A DNA stretch of 64,000 nucleotides from NCBI RefSeq assembly GCF_040939455.1, contig NC_134136.1:74476001-74540000 (forward strand), read 5' to 3'. Each line of letters opens with the position of its first letter. Positions within the stretch are counted from its first letter, which is position 1. This document shows, in pieces, positions 1 to 13,487 of this stretch. The DNA comes from Microcebus murinus. Taxonomy: Eukaryota; Chordata; Mammalia; Primates; Cheirogaleidae. The notes below the pieces were generated by a model. The model was not told the DNA's origin and did no database searches. It was given only the letters and a program-made list of their open reading frames with translations. The translations under genes were made by a program, and so were the position numbers.

Positions 1-747
1 AAATGCAAATCAAAATCACAATGAGATATCACTTAACTCCAGTGAGAATGACCTTTATCCATTAGCCTCTAAACAATAAATGCTGGCATGGATGTTGATA
101 AAGAGGAACACTCCTACACTGCTGGTGGGACTGCAAACTAGTTCAACCTCTGTGGAAAGCAATATGGAGATACCTTAAAGCGATACAAGTGAATCTACCA
201 TTTGATCCAGCAATCCCATTGCTGGGCATCTACCGAAAAGATCCAATGACACTACAAAAAAGACACCTGCACTCGAATGTTTATAGCAGCACAATTCATA
301 ATTGCAAGGCTGTGGAAACAGCCCAAGTGCCCATCAATCCAAGAATGGATTAATACAATGTGGTATATGTATACCATGGAGTAGTATTCAGCTCTGAGAA
401 ACAACGGTGATATAGCACATCTTATATTTTCCTGGTTGGAGCTGGAACACATACTACTAAGTGGAGTTACCGAAGAATGGAAAAACAAGCACCACATATA
501 CTCACCAGCAAAGTGGTATTAACTGAGCAGCACCTAATTGGACACATAGGTACTACAGTAATAGGGTATTGGGAAGGTAGGAGGGGGAATGGAGGGCGGG
601 TATATATATACATAATGAGTGAGATGTGCACCATCTGGGGGATGGTCACGCTGGAGACTCAGACTTGTCGGGGTAGGGTGGAAAGGGCATTTATTGAAAC
701 CTTAAAATCTCTACCCCCATAATATGCTGAAATAATAAGAAAAAAGC
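1..747 (+). mobile_element. L1 3' end (ORF2 C-terminus and 3'UTR), truncated by window edge
   Basis: The window opens inside the C-terminal part of L1 ORF2. The same 'ctgctggtgggactgcaaac' block and the 'aagtgcccatcaat' block recur in at least eight other places here. ORF2 is broken by frameshifts and in-frame stops, so it is a dead copy. The 3'UTR (about 525-720) has a G-rich tract, a 'gagatgtgcaccatctggggg' block and the family's 'acccccataatatgctgaaataa' end, followed by a short A-rich tail near 740. It is an ordinary L1 fossil of the family that dominates the window. Confidence 0.9.
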
Positions 748-2964
748 TTTACAGAAAATTGCAAACGTAGTAAATAGTTTTCTTACCTAGTACAAAAAGT
801 TCCCATATCCAGTTTCCATTATCATTCACAGTTAACATTAATGTGTACATTTGTAACTACTCATGAACCAATGTTGATAAAATATTATACAATGGACTAA
901 AATCCATTTTCCATTCAGATTTATTTAGGTTTTTGCCTAGTTCCCTTTTGCTATATCAGGATACCATCCAGGATATGTGATATTAAATTTACTCATCATG
1001 TTTCCTTAGGCTCATCTTGACTGTGAGGTTTTTAGATATTTCTTGTTTTTTATTACTCTGACAATTTTGAGGAGAATAGGTTGGATGGTTTATGTGCTCT
1101 TCAGTTGGGATTTGATTGATGTTTCTCATGGGTTTAGAATGGGTAATGTTCTCTATCTATACAGAGATAAAGCATAGTTTTTATCACATGTAACAATGGC
1201 AGAAACCATTAACATGACTTATCGCTGTTGATAGTAACTTTGATTAACCAAAGTAATGTTTTTCAGGTTTTTCCAATGGAAAGTTATGCTTACTTTTTTC
1301 CTCCTTTCAATGCTGTACCCTTTTGTAAGAAGTAACTATATATATATATATATATCTCACACTTAAGCGGTGGACAGTTATGCTCCACTAACTTAATGGG
1401 GGAGTATCTACATAAATTACTTATAATTCTTCTGATTTTGTTATATGTATCACCCTGTTGCTTTTTTTTTTCCAGTTTGAGTATCCCACGTTGCTTCTCT
1501 GTGATTTCACAATGCTGCTTCAGAGAAGAGTGATCTATATGTAAGAAGCTGCCTGCACCTTTCAATTCTTTCCTCAGGAGCAGCATGCTGGCAGGCTGCT
1601 TCTAGTCTGCCAGTTTTTTCTAGAGTATAATTTTTTTTTATTTGTTTCTCTACATATATTTAGAACTGTATCAAACAACATAAATCTTCTGCTTCAATTT
1701 CTAACATAATTTGGAAAACTCAAGAGAAGTAAAGTATATTGTATATATACATAATATTAATCTTCCCAACGTTATTTCTCTCTGATGTTCATTGATTCCT
1801 TCTGTAACGTGTGTGTGTGAAGAACTTCCTTGAATATTTAGCCACTCTTTCTTCTCTCCTTCTATGACACATAGATGCTAATTATTTTGTTATTATTTCA
1901 CAGGTATGTAATACTCTGCTTATATTTTTCCAGTCTATTTTCTATTTGATGTTCATATTTGTAAAGTCTATTTTTTGTAAAGACTATTACATGTGAAGTC
2001 AATCTTTAGATTCATTTATTGTTTTCTCTGTCATCTCCAATCTGCTGTTTAGCCCAATCAGTAAGGATTTATTTATTTTGGTTTTTATATGTTTCATATC
2101 TCCATTGTAACTTTGGTTATAACTTTTATTTATTTAATAAAATTTTCTATACTTATTTGTTTCAACAGAATTTGACATTGATTTATTAAGCATTTTTTAT
2201 CATGGCTAATTTAAGATTCTTGTAAGAAATTATAGTGTCTGATTCATCTCAGTGTTGGCATCTGTTCATTTTGTTTGTTTTTTTTTTAGTCAAGTTGTGA
2301 TTTTCCTAGTTTATGGTATGATGGGAGATTTTTGTTTGTATCCTGGACATTTGGGGTATGATGTTAGGAGGCTCTGGATATTATTTAAATCATCTATTTT
2401 AGCCAGCAGTCACCTAGTTTAGGTTTGGCACATGGGGCCTGGCCTACTTTTGTGGGCTGTGGTTCAAATGATATTTAGTTTTTAGAGCCCTCGCAATGCT
2501 ATTCTGGTGTGCTTCCTTTTTATGATACATAGACGCCTTTTTATGCTACATGGATGCCACTTTGAAAACCTGGGTGGTATTCCGAACTTTAGTTCAGTTA
2601 CAACATGTTTTTTTCTAGTCAGTTTTATGTGTGAGTTTGTCAGGTCTTCTTAGTGTTTCTCTTGCAATTTAAAGAATTCCTCTCTTCAGTCCTCTCTTTT
2701 GTGAGATATTCTTCTCCTTATACTTAAGCAGGTGATGGGTATTGCCTATAGTTGCTTTATTTTCGGATAGGGAGTGACAAAATCCCAGACACCCTGCTCA
2801 GTTTTTGCTGTAATCACTGGAAATGGAGCAAAGACTTCTTACACTGACTGGACATCAAGGTCCAGAGTCCCTACTTGGTTTCCACTGATATTATGGAGGG
2901 AAATAAAAATCTTTCCTCAGACCATCTTCCAATACCTGGTCCCTGTTTACATGGTGTCAGAATG
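748..2964. other. AT-rich interval, no gene; diffuse old L1-like sequence
   Basis: No convincing coding region. About 795-1120 ('gttcccatatccagtttcca', 'tcatcttgactgtgagg') reads like an ancient L1M 3' region, but too diverged to delimit. A short (TA)n lies at 1336-1355. The rest is unassigned. Confidence 0.4.
1336..1355. repeat. (TA)n microsatellite
   Basis: Uninterrupted TA dinucleotide run of about ten units. Confidence 0.9.
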
Positions 2965-3365
2965 GGAGGAATGTCTTAATCCATTTAATGTTCCTATATT
3001 AGAATACTACAGACTGGGTAATTTATAAAGAGAAGATATTTATTTGCACATCATTCTGGGTACTGGAAATTCTAAGATCATGAGGCTGAATCTAGTAAGG
3101 GTCTCTTTGCTGCATCATAATATGGCAGAAGGCATCATCTGGTGAGAGAGCATGTAAGACAGAGAAAATCAGGTCAAACTCATCATTTTCTCAGAAGCCC
3201 ACTCCCATGATAACAAAAGCATTCCCACAATACTGGCATTAATCCATTCATGAGGGAATATCCCTCATTACATAAATGCTACTTAAAGGTCCCACTTCTT
3301 GATACTGTCACAAGGCAATTAAATTTCAACATGAGTTTTGGAGGGGACATTCAAACTATAGCATG
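2965..3365 (-). mobile_element. ERVL-MaLR solo LTR (MST/THE1/MLT1-like), reverse orientation
   Basis: Contains, in order, the reverse-complement MaLR landmarks 'actgggtaatttataaag', 'cattcatgaggg' and a closing 'tttcaacatgagttttggag' block followed by 'gggacattcaaactatagca'. These match the inverted form of MaLR LTRs as I know them. No internal region is attached, so it is a solo LTR. The subfamily is not resolvable by eye. Confidence 0.75.
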
Positions 3366-5227
3366 AAAAATGCCTTCATGAGCTACCTGCTGTTGCTGGA
3401 CTGGGAGCAGGAGATCATACTTTCTGTTAGGTCTCCATTGACACAAGCAGTGGAGTAGGAACACCTATATGAATATCCTGCTGCCACCAAGCCAGGTAGG
3501 GGGTCAGAAGACTAGACAACCGATGATCAGTTTTCCACTCTGACTGCTGGGATGGGGGAGTCATCCATGATGTTTGGATGTGGTAGTATGGGTATTAAAA
3601 AGAGGTTACCATCCTGCTGAGCTTCCCGTTTTCCAGTCCTTTGTTTCTCATTTACAACCTATATTTGAGCATGTGCCTTAGCCACTGAATATGTCTTCAT
3701 TTTTAGGGAGGACAGAGCTTGGATATAATTCACCAGATTTTAGAGAAGCAAATAAAATTGTTTAATAAATGTAAACATTTTTTTGAGTCACCAATCTGTG
3801 GCCTAACTCCACAAAACTAGCAGTTTATTTAGACTTCCTGGTTATTCTGTCTGCTTCTGATTCCTGACACTCTTCTCGCACATAGCCTATAATGCCTACC
3901 TAGTCTTCCCACCATGTAAACCAAGGTACCAAGTCTCAGATGTATAAATAATTATATTACCATCATGCCTTGTCCCAAGTCTCTCATCCCCTTTTCTGGC
4001 TTCTGTGACCCCAAAATCAATGTAATCGCTGTCTCTTTGAAGCTATATACCATCTCTGTCCTAATGATGCTGATAGTAAAATCTCATGGAAAAAAGATAT
4101 CTTTAACTTTGGGGCAGCCACACATGCAGAATGAAAGTTAAGGACTCAGTCTGAAGCAGATTAATCCCTGTTTGGAGAAAATTTTGGAAACCAAGACTGA
4201 GCTATTAGTGGTATGACTTAATGAAGAACTGTGGCACCTGGCAGAGAGCCTGACAGAAGAAACAGGAAAAGCAGTTGGGTAGAGGGTGATGTCATCCTTA
4301 TCAAAGGTTGAGGAAGCCTTTTAGATTTGTCAGGGATAGGAAAGTAAAGAACCTGAAGTCCAAGACCATGAAATAATAACATAAGAAGAGAGATCTGATA
4401 AAGAAGAGCCCACAAGATCAACTTCTGACCCTGAGTTGGCTGGGATATACCTCTAAGACTTCCCTCCTCTACTGGACTAGAACTTCTTTGGTATGAAGGG
4501 CTATTTCTATGTTGGCTGTGTGTCACTTCAGGCCTTTAGCTAAGTTTTTCACTAAAGCACATGCTTAATAAATGTTTTATAAATCAATGGAACATGTGAG
4601 ATAATAACCCTCAAACTCCATTTGCATGCATGAAAACCTTGTGGAGAGATTCTCCACTACTTGTGTGAACGCTGGGTGAGAAAACAACCAGTGGGCACCA
4701 GGAAGTGAATGCTCTATAGAGAATCCTGCTAAGCCAAAAGATTGTGTGGACAGGTGAAGTCCTCAGGCTAATTTAACTTACTAGTTGATTAGGAACATAA
4801 GGCCTTGGTGAATCCCACAACCCCTATCATTCATGGCCAAAGATCTGAATGGGAAACTCTCTACTTAGGGAGCTATCTGGGCAGAAACTGAATACAAAGT
4901 CTCCTCTAAGAGGTTGAAAGCTTGATATAACTATTCATAAAAATGAATTTCACCTGTATCCCAACTGTGACATAAGCTTCAAGGATAATAGGATGCTAAC
5001 AGTGCCAAAGGTAAAATAAAAAGAGAAAAGTGTCTGCTGGGTAAGAATACATGTTGAGAAGAGCTTTGTAGGTAAGACTCACATACACCTGATTAATCCC
5101 TGGGAAAAGGTTATCAGCCTTAGATTTCTTCCTGCATTCAATAATCCAGAAACCTTGTGTCATGTATATAGCTTTCTCAATTTCCCCTACACTGGTAAAA
5201 GCCTACTCTTGGCACTACACTCTCTGT
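3366..5227. other. Unassigned intergenic sequence
   Basis: No gene and no repeat that I can name. Short open frames such as 4218-4526 (-) have no recognisable composition or motif and are treated as chance. Confidence 0.4.
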
Positions 5228-5745
5228 ATTTATTTCCTGTGGCTTCTGTAAGAAATTATCACAACTGAAATATTGGTGGATTAAACAACTGAAATATTCT
5301 CTCCCAATTTCAGAGGCCAAAAGTCTGAATTCAAGGTGTCAGCATGGATTTATCCCTATTCATGACTTTAAAGGGAGTATCTTTTCTTTCCTTTTATTAT
5401 CTTTGTTTGCCTTTTCCAGATTATAGTGACTACTGGCTTGCCTTGACATTCCTCATCTTGTGTCCACATCTGTCTTCTCCATCTTCATATTATCTTCTCC
5501 TGTATGTGTCTCTGTCAAAAATCCTTTCCCTCTCCTCTATAAAGGATACATATAATTGCATTTAGAGCTCACCTGGATAACCCAGGATAAATTTCTCCTC
5601 TCAAGAACCTTAACTTATTCATGCATTAGATATATAAAGTAATATTCATTCTTTTGCCATATAAGGTACTATTCACAGGTTCTGAGGATTAGGAAAGACA
5701 TGGACATATGTTTTGGGGGACCTCCATTCAGTCGACTATACCTTC
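5228..5745 (-). mobile_element. MaLR LTR (MLT1-like), reverse orientation, degraded
   Basis: Shows the MLT1-type reverse signature: 'tttatttcctgtggcttctg' at the start, 'ggccaaaagtctgaattcaaggtgtc' near 5316, and 'ttcacaggttctgaggattagg' then 'gggggacctccattcag' at the end. The body is diverged and contains small indels. Confidence 0.65.
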
Positions 5746-6726
5746 TGAGATAAACACAATCCATCATTTATGAAACAAGACTAGGATACCCCATGTATCA
5801 AGTTTATTCAGTGAAATCTTGACAGCCAGAAGAAAGTGCTGGAAATCATAAAACTAAAGAGATCTATCTGGATATTAGGGGAAAGTAGGTGGATGGAAAA
5901 GTTGCCTGATAGTAGTCAAGAAGTGAATGGTTTTCAAGACACATAAAAAGAATGAGTAGAAGTGAAATGGGATGATTCAAATCTCCACTGAAACTTAAAT
6001 AAGGCAACATTAGCTTGGAGGTATTTTAGGTAAGACATCCAAAATAATATGTAGTTGTGAAGAGCAAGAGACAATGGAATGAACCACAGAATTGAGTTGG
6101 CCATGGATGGTGGTTTGGAGGAAACCCCTTCTTCCTGTTATGGGGAAGGCTCTTTAAAGGATATGCTGAAGAAATTACTCATTTCTTCAATTACAAAATT
6201 TTGACCTTAATTCCCTCCACACATCCTCACTGAGAAGTTAGGCTGGTGCTTTGTGATATCTAAACCACCTCTGGGCTGCCTTCGCTAGGGTAGAGATTTG
6301 CTGACCAAACAAAGCCTAAGATATAGATGTGTGGAAAAAAGGGAACTATATAGGGATTTCAGAAGTCCTGGGGTAGACAAATTAGAGGTTTCAATATGGT
6401 TAGGGAACCAGAAAATCACAAGCACCTAACACAGTTACAAAACAACCAAGCCCAAACAGCAGAGGGAGGAAGAAGATGAAGAACGCTGTAAATTCATGTC
6501 CAGAGACACTGACAAAGTCAAATGAACCCACCTATGCTCCTCTTCTTCTTCCTTTTTGTTCTTCTCCCAAAAGTTTCCTACCTTCTCTTGCTTGGAACAG
6601 ACACTCTTCTCATCTTGCACCCACTGTCATGAAACCTACCTACCCATTCAGTTTCCATCCTTTCACTCTAAACCAGTGCCCTTCTGAGTTCAACCTGTTT
6701 TCCTAACAGGTGAGGACAACATGAAA

Positions 6727-6729
<3 letters not shown>

Positions 6730-6766
<37 letters not shown>
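6730..6766. repeat. Poly(A) run, 37 bases
   Basis: Pure A homopolymer. It is either a retroposition tail whose body is too old to recognise or a simple repeat. Confidence 0.9.
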
Positions 6767-6768
<2 letters not shown>

Positions 6769-6805
6769 TCCAGAGAACCAGATAAAAACAATATAAAACA
6801 AACAA

Positions 6806-6823
6806 ATATATATATATATATAA
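6806..6823. repeat. (TA)n microsatellite
   Basis: Pure alternating TA tract of nine units, 40 bases beyond the poly(A) run. Confidence 0.9.
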
Positions 6824-7066
6824 AAGAATAATCTCTCAAACAACTACCACACCTTCATGAAAACTTAAAAGAACAGGAAGGTAAGCACTATTTGACCATT
6901 AACAGTTTGTACCTTTACTTTAGTCTTCTATTTATAATTGTAAATATTAAAACACTCACAATGAATATTTTTGGTGAAACTTTCTCTATCATCTCTTGTT
7001 TGGATGAAGCTCACACTCTAATAGAACCCTTAAAGTTTCATAAGTACAGAAATCACAAGTCTTGTA

Positions 7067-7574
7067 CATTTGCTTCATAAAATGTGTTTGGGAGGATTCC
7101 ATCCTTTTCAATGTTGTGGAATGATTTCTGCAGAATAGGCACCGGATCTTTGTAGGTATGGTAAAATTCAGGTGTGAAACCATCTGGTCCAGGACTTTTC
7201 TTTTTAGGAAGGTTTTTTATTGCTGTTTCAATTTCAGTACTTGATATTGGTCTGTTCAGGAATTCTATTTCTTTCTGGTTGAGCCTAGGGAGGCTGTGTG
7301 TTTCTAAGAAATTATCCATTTCCTGCACATTTTCCATAGAGGTTTTTGTAGTATTCATAAATTATATCTTCTATCTCCATGACATCAGTTGAAATTTCTC
7401 CTCTATTGTTCCTGATGGAGCTTATTAGAGATGTTGCTTTTCTGTTTTTCATTAGTCTAGCCAAAGGTGTATCAATTTTATTTTTTTCAAAGAATGAAAT
7501 TTTCATTTTATTAATCTTCCATATAGTTTCCCTGTTCTCAATTTCACTTAGTTCTGATTTGATCTTTATGTAAT
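7067..7574 (-). mobile_element. Inverted 5' segment of a twin-primed L1 (ORF2 start of RT)
   Basis: Read on the minus strand this is L1 ORF2 just before and at the start of the RT domain. Frames at 7358-7053 and 7506-7312 contain the family's '[17 protein letters not shown]' motif. The outer edge (about 7067) breaks just after residues reading NTFYEAN. The + strand segment starting at 7575 begins with LIPKP, the residues that follow in other copies (compare 60000-60030). The two parts are therefore one insertion with its 5' part inverted, as produced by twin priming. Coding is interrupted by frameshifts. Confidence 0.88.
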
Positions 7575-10035
7575 CCTGATACCAAAACCAAAAAAGGATG
7601 CAACAATAAAAGAAAACTACAGACTAATATCCTTTATGAATATAGATGCAGAAATTCTCAACAAAATCCCTGCCAATCAAATACAGGTGCTTGTTAAGAA
7701 AATAATCCACCACAACAAAGTGGGCTTCATCCCAGGGATGCAGGGATGGTTCAACATATGCAAATCTATAAATGTAATTCACCATATAAACAGAAGGAAA
7801 AATAAAGACCATATGATCCTCTCAATAGACACAGAAAAGCATTTAACAAAATTCAACACCCTTTTATGACAAGAACGCTCAACAAAATAGGCATAGATGG
7901 GGCTTACCTAAAAATGATAGAAGCCATATATGACAAAGCCATATATGACATATATGACATATATGACAACCCACAGCCAATATCATACTGAATGGGGAAA
8001 AATTGAAAGCATTCCCACTTAGAACTGGAACTAGACAAGGTTGCCCACTATCTTCACTTCTATTCAACATAGTCCTTGCTATAGCAATCAGACAAGAGAG
8101 CAGAATTAAGAGCATCCAACTGGGACCAGAAGAGATCAAACTCTCACTCTTTGCTGATGGCATGATATTATACCTAGAATATTCCAAGGCTTTAATCAAG
8201 AGACTCCTTGAACTGATAAATGAATTTGGTAAAGTCTTGGGATACAAAATCAATACACAGAAATCAGAGGCATTCGTATACACCAACAACAGTACAAGTG
8301 AGAACCAAAATCAAAGACTCAATTCTCTTCAAAATAGCAACAAAGAAAATAAAGTACCTAGGAATATATTTAACTAATGAGGTAAAAGACCTCTACAGGG
8401 AGAACTATGAAACACTGAAGAACGAAATAGCAGAGGATGTAAACAAGTGGAAGAGCATAGTATGTTCATTGGTCGGCAGAATCAACAGTGTTAAAATGTG
8501 TATACTACCAAAAGTGGCCTACAGAGTCAATGCAATCCCTATTAAAATACCATCATCATTTTTCACAGATATAGAAAAAATAATTTTACCCTTCATATGG
8601 AACCAGAAAAGACTCCATATAGCAAAATCAATTGTAGGCAATAAAAACAAAATAAGAGGTACCAATTTACCAAATTTCAAACTATACTACAAGGCAATAG
8701 TAATTAAAACAGCTTGCAACTGGAACAATGATAGGGACATTAACCAGTGGAACAGAACAGAGAACCCAGATATAAAACCATCCTCATATAACCAACTAAT
8801 CTTCGACAAGGAAGACAAAAACATACACTGGTGAAAAGAATCCTTATTCAATAAATGGTGCTCGGACACCTGGATAGCCACATGTAGAAGACTGAAACAG
8901 GACCCAAAGCTTTCACCTCTTACAAAAATCAACTCATGCTGGGTAACAGACTTACACATTAGGTGTGAAACTCTTAGAGTCCTAGAGGAAAACTTTGGAA
9001 ATACTCTTCTAGACATTGACCTAGGCAAAGAATTTATGAAGATGACCCCAAAGGCAACCACAGCAGCAACAAAAATAAATAAATGGGACCTGATCAAATT
9101 CAAAAGCTTCTGCACATCCAAAGAACTGTCAAGAGAGCAAACAGACAATCCACAGATTGGGGGAAAATTTTTGTAAGCTACACATCTGATAAAGGGCTGA
9201 TAACTAGAATTTATTTAGAACTCAGGAAAATCAGCAAGAAAAATAACAAACAACCTAACAAAAAGTGGGCAAAGGACATCAACAGAAATTTTTCAAAAGA
9301 ATACAGAATAAAGGCCAACAAACATGAAAAATTGCTTAACATCTCTAATCATCAGGGAAATGCAAATCAAAACTGCAATATCTTACTTATCTCCAGTAAG
9401 AATGGCCTTTATCAAAAAGTCCCCAAATAATAAATGTTGGCATGGATGCGAAGAGATAGGAACAATCTTACACTGCTGGTGGGACTGCAAACTGGTTCAG
9501 CCTCTGTGGAAAGCAATATGGAGATACCTTAAAGCAATACAAGTAGATCTACCCATTTGATCCAGCTATTCCACTAGTGGGCATCTACCCAAAACATCAA
9601 ATGACACTCTACAAATGGGACACCTGCACTTGAATGTTTATAGCAGCACAGTTCACAATAGCAAAGGTATGGAAACAACCCAGGTGCCCATCAATACATG
9701 AGTGGATTAATAAAACGTGCTATATGTATACCATGGAGTGTTATTCAACTTTAAGAAACAATGGTGATATAGCACCTCTTGTATTTTCCTGGATAGAGCT
9801 GGAACCCATTCTACTAAGTGATGTATCTCAAGAATGGAAAAACAAGCACTACATGTACTCACCAGCAAATTGGTACTAACGGATCAACACTTAAGTGGAC
9901 ACATAGGAATAACATTTATCGGGTGTCGTATGTGGGGGAAGGGGAGGGGGTTCATGGGCAATATACATAACCTTAACATTTGTACCTCCATGATATGCTG
10001 AAATTTTAAAAAAATGAAAAAAAAAATAAATAAAT
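7575..10035 (+). mobile_element. Main segment of the twin-primed L1 (RT to 3'UTR), defective
   Basis: ORF2 from the RT palm region to the C-terminus. It contains the 'LIPKP' entry, '[10 protein letters not shown]' near 8025, and the YADD-equivalent LFADGM near 8150, where the second catalytic Asp is Gly. The family's C-terminal '[12 protein letters not shown]' block lies near 9470. It is split into several frames (8003-8377, 8220-8834, 9083-9430, 9324-9560, 9634-9879). The 3'UTR runs 9880-10010 with an A-rich tail. The catalytic Asp loss and frameshifts make it non-functional. Confidence 0.92.
7923..7968 (+). repeat. Local tandem expansion inside L1 ORF2
   Basis: 'atatatgac' occurs four times in 46 bases where other L1 copies here (60365-60380) have it once. 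It arose after insertion and disrupts the reading frame. Confidence 0.85.
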
Positions 10036-12328
10036 CATTTACACAAATCATCAAAGAAAAAAGCTCTTGTATGTTAAAACCTCTATTACTAAGGCCTTGA
10101 TACCTGTAGGATAGTTTTGCTGAATATATAATCTAGCACTCAATTTGTTTTTCAGATTTTTTTAAAAATCCTATTCCCTCTTTCTTTGTTTTGTCTGTTA
10201 TTTTTGTAAACTTGATGTTAGGATAAACTCCTTGCCATTTTAATTATTTTTTTTTCTTTCACTAGGAAGCTGTGAAAATATTTTCTTTATCTTTCCTATT
10301 TGTTTTACTAGGCCGTGTTTCAGATTCTATATTTTTAAAGTTTATTTTCCAAAATAATAAGTGACTAGTCTCATTATATAACTAGAGATATTGATATATT
10401 TGTAAAATTTGGGGAGATTATAGTGGGAGATTATGGTTTAAATATTAATTTCCTCCTATGGATTATTTTGTTTTTCTGTTCAGGGACTCCAGTCATATGA
10501 GGGTACTCCTTTTGCTTGTCTATTTGTATTTTCACCATTTTCTCTCAGAACATTTTATTTCTTTTTTAATCCTTGTCTTTTTTTGTTTTTACTTTCCTCA
10601 ATGCTATCATGATATTTTCATTTGAATCTATTTTTCACTGGGCATCTTGTGATTTTAATCTTCAATTCTGTGATAATTTTGTCTTTGTCATCATTTTTTA
10701 CTGAATTCAAGCAAATCTTTTATCAATTTTTTTCCAGTTTTTGTACATATCTATTCTTAGGTATTAGATTTCAGATTCAAAGTATTTTTTTATATATCTA
10801 AATGCTTGTTTGAGAATGCTTAGTTCAGTTGAGGATGTTATCTTATAGGCTTTTCTGCTTTATGGTTGTTTTCTTGAGAGAGATTGCTCCTGAGTTTGAT
10901 GTGAATCAAATCTCACCTTTTCTGAGTTTAAAAAGAAGTTTGTATTCATTTATTCAGTTATATCATATTCATTTTGTGGTATTTTTTAGTTTAAATGATA
11001 CTGTTCTGTCAGTGTAGTAAAGTCTAAATGCAGTTATGGAATTTTGGTGGGGATTTGTTGTGTATGTTTCATCCATTCATTTATGTTTGGCTAGGAGGAT
11101 CCTAAATTTCTCATTTTTCATATTTTTCCTTTCCTACTCAATTGACAAAAGGAACATCTCTTTCTTTTTGCTATTATCTCTACCAAATGTCTTTCAAAGA
11201 CTAACAATTCATAGTACATATATTTTTTTATTCCGTTCCATATAGTCAATATTCTTACCTAGCAAGACCTTGTTTTCGTGTTTTCTGTGGCAAACTGATC
11301 TATTTTTTCAGGTTATGGTTTAAAAAAAATAGCTTCACCACTGGTACCTCTCTTTCCTCATCTTCACATGTTTTTCAGACTCCCCTCACTTATATGACTG
11401 GCTTACCATCTGGGATTTTATATATATATTTTTGTTTTCCTGCTTAATATTATCCTAAACTATGAGCAATTTTTGTCCCAAATTATCCTCACAGGATTGG
11501 TTTTGGTGCAGTTTTATTTTATTTTTTTCTTTTTGGTGGTAGTAACTGATTTTATCAAATAATAGGAGATGTGGAACTAGGTAATCTCCATTATCTTTAA
11601 CTTCCCCATCCCAATAATTATCTCCCTTTAATTTTACCTAAACTCTACAACTCTGAAAGGCTTCAATTCTTCCATCTGTTGGGATAACTCAGAACACTGG
11701 CACACCTGTGCAAAGCTTTATCCACTTGCCCTCCACAGGCAGTCAATGCATAATGTAATCTTGATCTGCTTCATAATGATCCACAATTATAACTATTTAT
11801 CTTCATTATACTTTAATATCATTTTTGTTGACTTTGTAGGAAGCAATCCATTTTCTTTATTTAATTTAATACCCCCACCATGTCTCCCTTTCATTATAAC
11901 TGTAAAAATCAGAATATCAATTTCTGATCTGGCCTTGTTTAAATATATTTATTCAGAATCATTATGTATATATCTAATCTAATTTTCATAAAATAGTTCT
12001 GACAAAGTAAAGATAACTCAATGCCAAAGACTCAATTAAGGTATTTTCACCACTACTTATTTAGGTATTATCTACATCTAGTATCTAAAGTGAAATTTTC
12101 TGTGAAAGCTCAAACCCAGATTCAATTACGATATTCATGAAGCACTTTCATTGGGCATGCATTGATATTATTTTTACAGTCTGCCTCACAAAGGTGATTT
12201 TTTCTAATTGTTCATGGACTAAATGCCTTTTATAAACACAAATTTGGACAATTATAAGACTTAAATCTTAGTTCTAGGAAAAGAATATGACTGATTTTAT
12301 CTTTACATTGTCAAGAACAGTAAACTAC
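10036..12328. other. AT-rich interval, no gene
   Basis: T-rich, many short runs, no motif-bearing open frame. Frames at 10829-11017, 11036-11245 and 11746-11982 are hydrophobic low-complexity translations of T-rich DNA and are not credible genes. Confidence 0.45.
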
Positions 12329-12765
12329 AATATTGCAAAGATGTGGAAACAACCCAACTGCCCATCAATACATGAGTAGATTAATAAAATGTGGTATATG
12401 TATACCATGGAGTACTATTCAATTATAAGAAACAACGGTGATATAGCACCTCTTGTATATTCCTAGGTAGAGCTGGAACCCATTCTACTAAGTGAAGCAT
12501 CCCAAGAATGGAAAAATAAGCACCACATGTACTCACCATCAGATTGGTTTCACTGATCAACACCTAAGTGGACATATAGGAATAACATTTATCGGGTGTT
12601 GGGCAGATGGGAGGGGGGAGGAGGGGATGGGTATATACATACATAATGAGTGTGATGCATACCATCTGGGGGATGGACATGCTTTAAGCTCTGACTTGAG
12701 GGAGGAGTGGGGGCAAGGGCAATAACATTTGTACCCCCTAAATATGTTGAAATAAAAAAAAAGAT
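12329..12765 (+). mobile_element. L1 3' end, 5'-truncated
   Basis: Starts within the last part of ORF2 ('gatgtggaaacaacccaa', then 'tatgtataccatggagtac'), passes the ORF2 stop region near 12555 and a G-rich 3'UTR, and ends in 'gtaccccctaaatatgttgaaat' plus an A tail. About 435 bp. Confidence 0.92.
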
Positions 12766-12779
12766 ATAAAGGCCAAATT

Positions 12780-13095
12780 TATATTTGTAAACAGCATTAT
12801 TGAGAAGAAATTCACATAATATAAAAGCAGAAATTTAAGAAGTGTAATTCAAGATTTATGATATTCACAGACTTGTTCAAACATGAATAGAATATAAACA
12901 TAGGACATTTTATTCGACTCATAATGAAACCCATAAATCATTATCAGTAAATTGTCAATCACCCAAACACAATTCTCCAGTCCTACAAAGATACCAATCT
13001 AGCTTCTGTCTCTATATATTTGCCAAATTTCTACATTTTATATGAATTTATTATACAATATGTGATATTTTTCATTTTTCATTTAGCATAATGTG
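12780..13095 (+). mobile_element. Old L1M fragment
   Basis: Diverged match to the L1M 3' region: 'cacagacttgttcaaacat', 'gcttctgtctctatatattt' and 'catttagcataatg' in the expected order. Limits are approximate. Confidence 0.55.
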
Positions 13096-13487
13096 AGCCT
13101 GGAGGGCAGAGCATCAAACAAAAATGATTAAGGCCTCAAAATTTAATAGAATTTTCCTTGGTAATTTTAGGACTTGTTTGGGACCCATCACCCTTTCCTT
13201 CTATTTATCCCTTTTGAGAATGTGTGTCTTCCAAATACCCCCACCGTTATATGTTGGAAGTACATAAGTTGTCTGATTTTATAGGCTCACAGCTGGAGAG
13301 GCATTTATCCTCAGGAAAACATGTAGACACTCACCCATATATTATTTAGATGATATTCAGATGACCCTTTGGACTTCAGACTTTACAGTCAATGCTGTAA
13401 TAAATAAAGAGTCATATGGCTGTTAGGATAAAATCAATGCAATTTCCACGTGAAGAGGTCATGAATTTTGGTATCAGAGAGTAGAAT

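Larger units (their letters stand above)
5746..7066. other. Unassigned intergenic sequence with two simple repeats
   Basis: No supported gene. Includes a 37-base A run and a (TA)n tract listed separately. The A run ends a stretch (6420-6729) that could be a small retrocopy, but no source is recognisable and I see no flanking duplication. Confidence 0.4.

Noticed and set aside
6730..6766. Poly(A) run as the tail of a processed pseudogene
   Set aside because: No recognisable gene body upstream and no flanking duplication seen.
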